DNA of 33,422 nucleotides from Planctomycetota bacterium (GTDB taxonomy: Bacteria; Planctomycetota; PUPC01; JACPCR01): NCBI GenBank assembly GCA_027625095.1, contig JAQBXN010000100.1:1-33422 (forward strand), written 5' to 3'. The notes under the pieces were generated by a model, which did not search any database, was not told where the DNA came from, and saw only the letters and a program-made list of their open reading frames with translations. Position 1 is the first letter of the stretch. Every line of letters starts with the position of its first letter. This document shows, piece by piece, positions 16,853 to 23,463 of the stretch. The position numbers and the translations under genes are program-made.

Positions 16853-18511
16853 TCATTCGCGTGGCATCGCAGCGGGATTTGGCGTTATCACCTGCCATCG
16901 AAGATCCTTTGGCAGCGTGACCTCGTATTCCAGATGGATGGTCTTCTTCTCTCCGGGCTTGAGGGTGACGTCCCACTCCAGGTGCCCTTTCTTTTGAACA
17001 TTTCTGTCCGAGCGTGTTGTCATAGGCGACAGTTCCACGGCCACTTCCTCAAGGTCTGAGACCGGATAGTTATCAATGACTGTGACCTGTTGGGGCGTGT
17101 CTTTGTAGTTGGCAAGCTCGGTGTCGAAGGCGAAGTGGTGGGTGACCTTTTTTCCGGATTTTTTGGAGAACGTGCTCTCGGGATCTCGACGCCGGATAAC
17201 TTTGAGATCTTCATCGATGCCGAATGAGAACTCGACCGTCTTTCCAGGAGCGACGAACTTGAGGTTTGAGGTTCCCATAAACCCACTCTCGCGGAAGATA
17301 TCGACGGGGCCGGCAAGGAGCGGGAAGCGTGTCTTGTTATTCGTCATGCACTTCAGGTAGACATAGCGCAGCAACTTCGGGGTGGACTCAAATGAAAGCT
17401 CCGGCTTCTCGTCGGTAAAGGACATGATTGGCAGCTTGTAGGAACGGTGGTCACTTGGCACGGTGCTTGTGCCCGGCAATTCGAAAACGACTGAAGTGCC
17501 TCGTTCGGCCACCTGCACTTCCTCAAGGGCTGGCGGTGCGTCCGGCACCGACGGCGCGGCCGGGTCTTCCTCGGTTGGGGCCTCTTCCGCATCTCCGGTG
17601 ACACTCACGACCTTCTTTTGCTGACTGGCTGTAGTTTCGACCAGATACATTCTGAGAGGAACGAGCTTTGGCCTCTTGGCGCCAAGCGAAGGTCGGGCGG
17701 TGGAGAGTGTGATGGCTACATCATTCCAGGCCTCACCGGTTTGCTGCCGCACTTCGCCGAGATACTGCACTTCGAGTTTGCCGCCTGCGAGGTGCGCTTC
17801 GTAGCGCGGCATCCAGACCGCATTGTCTATCAGGTAGCTGAGATTCAGCGCTATCTTTTGAACGCTCGGTGAAGAAATGGTTATTTCCGCGTAGCGAACG
17901 GTCTTCTTGTTGGGACGGGTCAACTGCCTGATCTTGTTCTGGCTCTCCGACTTTTTCTTCTGAAGTTCAACGAGTTGGTCATCCAGTTCGCGGCGATTGT
18001 CGGCCAGCGAAGTGCGACGGTCCGACAGGAACTTGGAAGTGGAATTGATCTCCAGTGGCTTGACCGTCCCGAGCGTGGTCCGTTCAGAGAGGCTGCGAAG
18101 GATGACCTGCTCGAACGATTTCAGGTATGTCTCCTGATCACTGATGACGCTCATCTGCGATTGAAGTTTCGAGAGGGATCGCTCTAGTTCGTCATCTGCT
18201 TTTTCAAGGGCCCTGAGGTGTTCATCCTGGGTTTCGAGCTTCTGTTCGGTGCGCGAAGACACCGACAGAATCCTGGCGCCGGATTCGGCCCCGACCGATG
18301 CGCGCAGTGACGGTTCTTGAAGGCTTACCGGCAATCCGGCAATCGTGATCTGATTGATGCCGGTATTAAAAGACACCTCGCCCGAACGGCCGATGAGTGC
18401 ACGGTCTTCATAAAGTGTTACGCCCTGGATGGGCAGGACGATTTCTCTGGCATCCTCAGCGTAGATCGCTGTAACGAGCAGAAGTGTTGTAAGTGTATTT
18501 CTGGTTTTCAT
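16853..18511 (-). CDS. MuiA-type secreted protein (DUF4140/DUF4139), copy 1
   Basis: A 552-residue protein with an N-terminal signal peptide (about residues 1-18, cleavage near IYA). It has the mucoidy-inhibitor-A family layout: an N-terminal DUF4140 beta domain with the segment VTLYEDRALIGRSG near 31-44, a coiled-coil region (about 90-200) and a large C-terminal DUF4139 beta domain with YLIDNAVWMPRYEAHL near 226 and TGEAWNDVAITLS near 257. An acidic, Pro/Ala-rich insertion lies near 300-335. The family is named for a mucoidy phenotype, and its biochemistry is not established; surface or periplasmic assembly is a guess. Start ATG 18511, with TAGGAG about seven bases upstream. It starts 10 bases after the second MuiA-type gene ends, so the two form an operon. 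Confidence 0.82.
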   Translation of the reverse strand: MKTRNTLTTLLLVTAIYAEDAREIVLPIQGVTLYEDRALIGRSGEVSFNTGINQITIAGLPVSLQEPSLRASVGAESGARILSVSSRTEQKLETQDEHLRALEKADDELERSLSKLQSQMSVISDQETYLKSFEQVILRSLSERTTLGTVKPLEINSTSKFLSDRRTSLADNRRELDDQLVELQKKKSESQNKIRQLTRPNKKTVRYAEITISSPSVQKIALNLSYLIDNAVWMPRYEAHLAGGKLEVQYLGEVRQQTGEAWNDVAITLSTARPSLGAKRPKLVPLRMYLVETTASQQKKVVSVTGDAEEAPTEEDPAAPSVPDAPPALEEVQVAERGTSVVFELPGTSTVPSDHRSYKLPIMSFTDEKPELSFESTPKLLRYVYLKCMTNNKTRFPLLAGPVDIFRESGFMGTSNLKFVAPGKTVEFSFGIDEDLKVIRRRDPESTFSKKSGKKVTHHFAFDTELANYKDTPQQVTVIDNYPVSDLEEVAVELSPMTTRSDRNVQKKGHLEWDVTLKPGEKKTIHLEYEVTLPKDLRWQVITPNPAAMPRE

Positions 18512-18521
18512 GGCTGTTCTC

Positions 18522-20573
18522 CTACTTCTGGGCTGCTAGAGGATCGGGAGTCGAGGCCACCTGATTTTCGACCGGGTGGGTAACGGTGTAGGCGAAGGTA
18601 ATCTGTTTTTCTTTCGCAGGCGCCAGCTCTGACTTCCATGTCCATAGCTCACCTTTCTCCTTTTCTGTGGGCCGCTCGGACATGTGGAGCATCTCGATCT
18701 TCAACTCCTTTTCATTGGAGAATGGAATACGCTCCATGACGACAATATTGACCGGCCGCTCTTTGTTGTTCGTGATTGAGAGTTCGACAGTCTTTCGAAA
18801 GGTGTATTTCGAACGCCAGTTCTGGGTCTCTCGTTTGGACTCGAATTTACGTTTGACTGCGACCGCCTCGTCCACGCCAAGTCCAACCTTCAGCGGCTCG
18901 CCTGAAGAGGTCATGTTGATCGAGCCCTGTGAAACAAAATCGCTTCCAATGAAAATACTTGCCGGCCCGGACAGGAGCGGCGAACGGAGCGGATTCTTCA
19001 TCTGGGCGTGAAGGAAAGCGTACTGAGAAAGCTCGGGCACGATTTCATAGAAGAATTCCGCAGTTACCTGACTTCTCCCAACGCTGACTTTTGAGAATGC
19101 TCCATCGGACGGAATGGACTCCCTCCGAAGCGCTGCATACTTGTAGTCGTACCCGCCGCTGGAGGTGACCGGGCTTATCAGCCCCTGAGCCAGTTTCTGG
19201 GCCTGAATGAGTCGCACAGACAGGTCATTGTTTTTACCGGCCTCTTCGAGGACGTCGCTGAACACCGCTTTGACGTCTTTGTCGTTTTTCCAGTTGTCCA
19301 GGATCAGAGAGTTGGTGACCTGGAATTTCTGAAGGTCGCCCTGACTCTTGGCTTGGCGCTGCTGTTCCCACAGATTCTCTACCTGTTGGAGTTTAGAGTA
19401 GAGTCGCATGGTCTTCTTTCCGGATTGTGCGAGGAGGTTGACGGTGCCCTTGATGGATTTGCCGGTCATTGGCAAGGTCTGTCCTTCGGTTTGCAAGATC
19501 GGGGCTGACTGGGAAATTTCATTCCCGACAGTTATTTGTCCCGCGTTAGCAAAGGTCATGTCGCCCGAGGTGGTGATGTTCAGGTCGTCTGTCTGTCCAC
19601 CAGCATTGACGGCCTCGGTCTGGACGTTCGATAGCGGCCCGTTGCCGGTGGCCAGACGAACGCCCTGCTGCCCCATTGTCGCCCCAATATGCCAGGCCAG
19701 CAGTTTTGGCAGATCCGCAGACTGCGAGGGCTCGGCCGCGCTGAATTGAAGCTCGACTCCTTCCCAGTCTTCACCGGTTTCCTGGCTGACAAGTGCGTTC
19801 ATGATGAGCTCGACCTCGCCAGTATCGATATCCGCTCGGATGCTGTAACGGGGAAACCACCGAGGGCCATGAATAAGGTACGAGACTTCAACCCGGCCAA
19901 GTGCATCGAGCTTGCCTTTAATTTCCAACGCTACGGTCTTGCTCCGTTTGGTCTCGTAGCTCATCAGGCGTGACGATTGAGCGGATACCACCGTGAGGCG
20001 ACTGTTGAGCTGGTCGAGGTCATCCGTAAGTTTCAGCTTTTCTTCTGCAATTTTTTCAAGGCCGCCGGCTACGGTATCCAGCATGACGGCCCAGGCTGCC
20101 GTATTGAGCGGTAGCGGTTCCGGGTCGTCCTTCTTGCCATCCGGCTTGGCCCCCACCTGAAGTGAGCGGAGGAAGTTTGAACGACGCTCGAGTTCCTGCT
20201 GTTTGGATTCCAGCGCAACCTTCTCTCGTTGGAGAGCCTCAAGAGCCTCTTTGGCCTGCCGGGCCTCTTCTTTTTTGAACGTGGATTCGTAGATACGCGC
20301 AACCTCCATGTTCACCAGCCGGGGCTCCGCCGGACCAAGCAATCGCACCCGAACCGAAGAGTCGATCAGCGCGTCAGGGAGCCCCTGCACCACAACCCGC
20401 TCGTTTGCATTCTGAAATGTGATCTCACCAGCACGTGTAACGATGGCCTGATTTGAATAGACCAGAATTCGGTCGATTTTTGTATCCAGCGGCTTTCCGC
20501 TGGGCGGTTCCGCATAGACACGGCACTCGCCGACAACCAATAAAAACGAGATGGACAGAAGGTGGATGCGCAC
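18522..20573 (-). CDS. MuiA-type secreted protein (DUF4140/DUF4139), copy 2 with long insertion
   Basis: A 683-residue paralogue of the neighbouring MuiA-type protein. Signal peptide about 1-21 (cleavage near VYA). The DUF4140-like segment reads ILVYSNQAIVTRAG near 36-49, the coiled coil lies around 98-200, and the DUF4139 landmarks YLIHGPRWFPRYSI (232-245) and QETGEDWEGVELQFS (264-278) align with copy 1. It is longer because of a segment at about 300-470. This begins with a Thr/Asn/Gly-rich stretch resembling repeat-type surface sequence and continues as an alpha-helical stretch that is absent from copy 1. Translation starts at GTG 20573 behind a strong AAAGGAG eight bases upstream. It is the first gene of the pair and probably drives both. 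Confidence 0.8.
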   Translation of the reverse strand: MRIHLLSISFLLVVGECRVYAEPPSGKPLDTKIDRILVYSNQAIVTRAGEITFQNANERVVVQGLPDALIDSSVRVRLLGPAEPRLVNMEVARIYESTFKKEEARQAKEALEALQREKVALESKQQELERRSNFLRSLQVGAKPDGKKDDPEPLPLNTAAWAVMLDTVAGGLEKIAEEKLKLTDDLDQLNSRLTVVSAQSSRLMSYETKRSKTVALEIKGKLDALGRVEVSYLIHGPRWFPRYSIRADIDTGEVELIMNALVSQETGEDWEGVELQFSAAEPSQSADLPKLLAWHIGATMGQQGVRLATGNGPLSNVQTEAVNAGGQTDDLNITTSGDMTFANAGQITVGNEISQSAPILQTEGQTLPMTGKSIKGTVNLLAQSGKKTMRLYSKLQQVENLWEQQRQAKSQGDLQKFQVTNSLILDNWKNDKDVKAVFSDVLEEAGKNNDLSVRLIQAQKLAQGLISPVTSSGGYDYKYAALRRESIPSDGAFSKVSVGRSQVTAEFFYEIVPELSQYAFLHAQMKNPLRSPLLSGPASIFIGSDFVSQGSINMTSSGEPLKVGLGVDEAVAVKRKFESKRETQNWRSKYTFRKTVELSITNNKERPVNIVVMERIPFSNEKELKIEMLHMSERPTEKEKGELWTWKSELAPAKEKQITFAYTVTHPVENQVASTPDPLAAQK

Positions 20574-20631
20574 TTCTAAAACTCCTTTGAGTAAGGGAAG
20601 AAACTGCTGTTGAACTGCTGTTATCTCAGGC

Positions 20632-20646
20632 CGGAGCGAAACTCCG
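20632..20646. other. Small stem-loop in the gap 20574-20847
   Basis: CGGAG/CTCCG with loop CGAAA lies in a 274-base gap between the MuiA-type pair and the cytochrome gene, all read on the minus strand. The surrounding CAGGCCGGAGCGAAACTCCG resembles dispersed non-coding repeats from memory. I see no gene in the gap. Confidence 0.3.
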
Positions 20647-20847
20647 TGCTACGCAAAAGCTGGTGACGGTATCTGCTGAGTCACACCTGTTAACGCTCAC
20701 AAATTGGGTAGGAACACCTTTCCGCTTATCAGGTGGACGCCCTGGTGACAAGTTTTATTTAGTGAACTCCAATTTTTACTACGACACCGTCGAAACGGGG
20801 AAGATACTCATCCTGCATCTCTCAAGTTCACGAGTTGCCTTCAGCCG

Positions 20848-21216
20848 TTATTTTCCGCTCAGCCCCCTTACGAATTCGATCGTATCGGCCAGTTCCTGCG
20901 GCGAGAGCTTCTTCCCGAATCCGGGCATCTTCCCTTTTCCATTTTGGACCGTATTAACGATGTCCTCATCGGAAAAAGCGGACATGCGGCCCGCGTCAGT
21001 CAGTTTCTTTACTTCCAGCCGTTTTCCGACAGGGGTATCGGCATTGCCGTCCGGCCCGTGACACATGGCGCAAGTATTTCCGTAGATTTCCTTGCCGCGC
21101 ACGGCATTGCCCTTCGGCAGTTCGATTTTCTTAACTTCGGGCTCGTCCCCTCCACAACCCCAGAACAATAGACTTGTAAAGACGACACAACCGATTCTGA
21201 TGAGTTTACTAACCAC
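20848..21216 (-). CDS. Single-haem cytochrome c lipoprotein
   Basis: A 122-residue class I cytochrome c. A lipoprotein signal peptide ends in a lipobox-like LFWGC, so Cys21 is probably lipidated and the protein tethered to a membrane facing the periplasm. Haem is bound covalently at CAMCH (49-53), and Met97 in KGKMPGFGKKLS is the distal ligand. The order CxxCHGxxG, then the MPxF segment, is that of small cytochrome c6/c553-like electron carriers (PF13442-type). Start GTG 21216, with an AAGAG motif about nine bases before it. It is read divergently from the MoxR-cluster gene at 21578 and in the same direction as the MuiA-type pair. Its redox partners are not in the window. Confidence 0.85.
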   Translation of the reverse strand: MVSKLIRIGCVVFTSLLFWGCGGDEPEVKKIELPKGNAVRGKEIYGNTCAMCHGPDGNADTPVGKRLEVKKLTDAGRMSAFSDEDIVNTVQNGKGKMPGFGKKLSPQELADTIEFVRGLSGK

Positions 21217-21281
21217 TGATGTTTCTCTTCTGTTTGTGGAAGGTGTTCGTGACGCCGATGCTTAATGCAATATTCAGGTTC

Positions 21282-21427
21282 AGGATTCGGGATTCAAGTT
21301 GCAACAGGACTTAGCAGCGTTCTCTGGAGTGTGATGACTTGCCGGCGATTTTATTAATTGAAAGTCGTTAAACAGCCGAGAGTCTTATTCCTCCGGCGGT
21401 TTGAGGTCCACCTGAATCCTGAATCCC
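21282..21427. repeat. Long-range inverted repeat in the divergent intergenic region
   Basis: AGGATTCGGGATTCA (21282-21296) is nearly complementary to CCTGAATCCTGAATCCC (21411-21427), differing at about two positions that could form wobble pairs. The 361-base gap 21217-21577 otherwise shows no gene on either strand; short frames there lack family resemblance. Confidence 0.4.
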
Positions 21428-21532
21428 ATTCTCAGTTTCATAATAGACCCCCGCCTCGGTAAAGAAACCAGTCTCCGCCCGCACCGCCTACCTTTGAAAC
21501 GCTGAGGAGCACCAGATATACTCGGCCCGGAT

Positions 21533-21562
21533 TTGTGATTCGCTGAATTCTGGCGATATATT
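21533..21562 (+). promoter_or_regulatory. Candidate sigma70-type promoter of the MoxR cluster
   Basis: TTGTGA (21533-21538) and TATATT (21557-21562) are 18 bases apart. The predicted start of transcription would be only about 8-10 bases before the ATG at 21578, giving a nearly leaderless mRNA. This would fit the lack of a ribosome-binding site there. Confidence 0.35.
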
Positions 21563-21577
21563 CGAAAGACAAAATCT

Positions 21578-23254
21578 ATGAATTCCATCTCCCGAGTAGT
21601 GCAAATTGTTGCGAGACGATTGACTGTCAACCTCTCTATCAGCATGTTTCTCAGGAGCAGCTTTTATCTGCTTTGCCTGTTCGCCTTCATTGCCTTGGCT
21701 GACAGGCTTTTTTATTTGGGGTTCAGTCCATACATGTCGCTTGCCGTTGGCCTGGCCGCTCTGGCGCCCTACGCAATCATGAACGCGTGGTTGCGCCCGG
21801 TCTCCCGTGACCATGCGGCAATTGCTATCGACCGACGCCTCGGGCTTCATGAGCGTCTCTCCACCGCCCTTTCAATTACCGATATCGAACAGCCTGCGAA
21901 CCAGGCAGTGCTTGCGGATGCGCTACGGCACGCAGAGTCCATCAAGCCTGAAAGGCATTTTCCTTACCAGTATCCGAGCGAAGTCAAATACATGGCCGTG
22001 CCCGCGCTGGTGATCGTTCTGATCTGGTCGGTCGTGCCATCGTTCGATCTGTTGAAGCGCGAGGCAAAGATTCTGGAAGAAAAGCAGGTAAAGCAGCAGC
22101 TCGACTTCGAAGCTAAGGAACTTGAAAAACGCACCAAGAAGCTTCGAGAGAAGATTGACGAGATCCAGAGCGTCAAATCCAAAGACCTGGTTAAGAAGCT
22201 CGAAATGGCTTCTGAAAATCTGAAAAAGGCGAAGGACAAAAAAGAGGCGTTCCTGACGCTTTCAGAACTGGGAGACAAGCTGAAAAATCGACAGGAAGAC
22301 CTGCAGAAGCTGATGGACAGCAAGAAACGATTCCAACCGGATGGTCTCGCCAAGATGACAAAGGAGATGCAGGAAGCGATCAAAGAGGGGGATTATGACG
22401 CAGCTAAGCGCCAGCTCGAGCATCTGAAGGAGAAGCTCGCGGAGCAGATGAAAAAAGAGGGCAAGATGGACGAAAAATCCCTCGCCGAAATGGAGAAGCT
22501 CGGCCGTGAATTGGAACAGCTCTCCAAAGACCTTGAGGACAGCGGGCTCGAAGAATTGGCCAAGGCATTCAAGAATGTCTCGAAATCCATGGTCAAGCAC
22601 AAAGACGGGCAGGCGCTGACAAAAGAACAAATGGCTGAGCTGATGAAAAAGCTCGAAGAGGCCGGTGACGAGCTCGCCCAACTTGACGAAATGAAAGAAG
22701 AATTCGAGATGCTTGAACTGGCGCTCGATGAATTGGAGATAGCCAAGAACGGCCTCACAAATCAGTGTCAGTTCGATGACAAGTGTCCCGTCGCGGGCCA
22801 GAAACTATGCCGCAAATGCGGGACAGACGAATGTGAGTGCTGCAACGGTTTTCCACAGAAGTGCAAATTCAACTTGTCCCTCAGCCAGGGCGGCAAAGGT
22901 GGGAACGGCGTCGGTCTCCAGGGCGGACGTGGCGGACAGGGACAGGGAAAAGGCCCGGGAAGTGGCGGTGGTAGTGGTCAAGGCCAGGGGGACAGGCAAC
23001 GGGGTGAACTTAATGACGCAGGATTTGTGAAATCAAAAATCAAAGGCCAGCTCGGCAAGGGCCCGATTCTCGGCAGCTTCATGGTCAAGGGCCTTCCGCC
23101 CAAAGGCGAAAGTAACGTGGAATACAAGAACGCCATCACAAACTACAAGGCCGCAGCAGAGGAAGCACTCGATAAAGAACGTATTCCCGCTAACTACCGC
23201 GAGCTTGTAAAGGATTACTTCGAGGCGATTGAGAATCCTGTGGTTGGTCAGTAG
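21578..23254 (+). CDS. Membrane-anchored coiled-coil protein with eight-cysteine module (MoxR cluster)
   Basis: A 558-residue protein with membrane helices near 24-45, 50-70 and 137-153. A charged alpha-helical coiled coil follows (about 155-395), then a compact Cys-rich stretch with eight cysteines between residues 397 and 429. A Gly/Gln-rich linker (about 437-475) leads to a C-terminal segment ending in IPANYRELVKDYFEAIENP. The N-terminal half resembles DUF4175-like proteins that accompany MoxR/VWA operons in planctomycete-type bacteria, and the end motif (IPxxYRxxVKxYFxxI) is typical of them from memory. Function is unknown; the cysteines suggest metal binding. The start ATG 21578 has no ribosome-binding site. 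It is the first gene of a five-gene plus-strand cluster and is followed by a 209-base gap with a long inverted repeat. Confidence 0.75.
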   Translation: MNSISRVVQIVARRLTVNLSISMFLRSSFYLLCLFAFIALADRLFYLGFSPYMSLAVGLAALAPYAIMNAWLRPVSRDHAAIAIDRRLGLHERLSTALSITDIEQPANQAVLADALRHAESIKPERHFPYQYPSEVKYMAVPALVIVLIWSVVPSFDLLKREAKILEEKQVKQQLDFEAKELEKRTKKLREKIDEIQSVKSKDLVKKLEMASENLKKAKDKKEAFLTLSELGDKLKNRQEDLQKLMDSKKRFQPDGLAKMTKEMQEAIKEGDYDAAKRQLEHLKEKLAEQMKKEGKMDEKSLAEMEKLGRELEQLSKDLEDSGLEELAKAFKNVSKSMVKHKDGQALTKEQMAELMKKLEEAGDELAQLDEMKEEFEMLELALDELEIAKNGLTNQCQFDDKCPVAGQKLCRKCGTDECECCNGFPQKCKFNLSLSQGGKGGNGVGLQGGRGGQGQGKGPGSGGGSGQGQGDRQRGELNDAGFVKSKIKGQLGKGPILGSFMVKGLPPKGESNVEYKNAITNYKAAAEEALDKERIPANYRELVKDYFEAIENPVVGQ

Positions 23255-23285
23255 GCCAGGCTCGGTGGCGTAATTCTCCCTCATA

Positions 23286-23416
23286 ATCTCACTCTTTATC
23301 TCTCCCCTCTTCATCCAGTTCTCAAATCCAAGTTATGAGCGGAGAGGTTAGAAACTCACTGGTGTCCTGAGATGTCTCTCGGTGGATCTGAGAAAAACAG
23401 AGATTAAGAGTGAGAT
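23286..23416 (+). repeat. Long-stem inverted repeat between the first two MoxR-cluster genes
   Basis: ATCTCACTCTTTATCT (23286-23301) pairs with AGATTAAGAGTGAGAT (23401-23416) at 15 of 16 positions, and two more pairs follow inward. The loop is about 97 bases. It could fold in the mRNA as an attenuator or processing site, or be a MITE-like insertion. A CTTGATACCCA direct repeat (23446-23456 and 23463-23473) lies between it and the next start codon. Confidence 0.6.
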
Positions 23417-23463
23417 CATGCTGAAGATTCTTCAACACCACAGGACTTGATACCCAATCCGCC

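Noticed and set aside
21385..21645. Minus-strand frame of 86 codons across the intergenic region
   Set aside because: It overlaps the start of the coiled-coil gene, lacks family resemblance and runs through repeat-like sequence.
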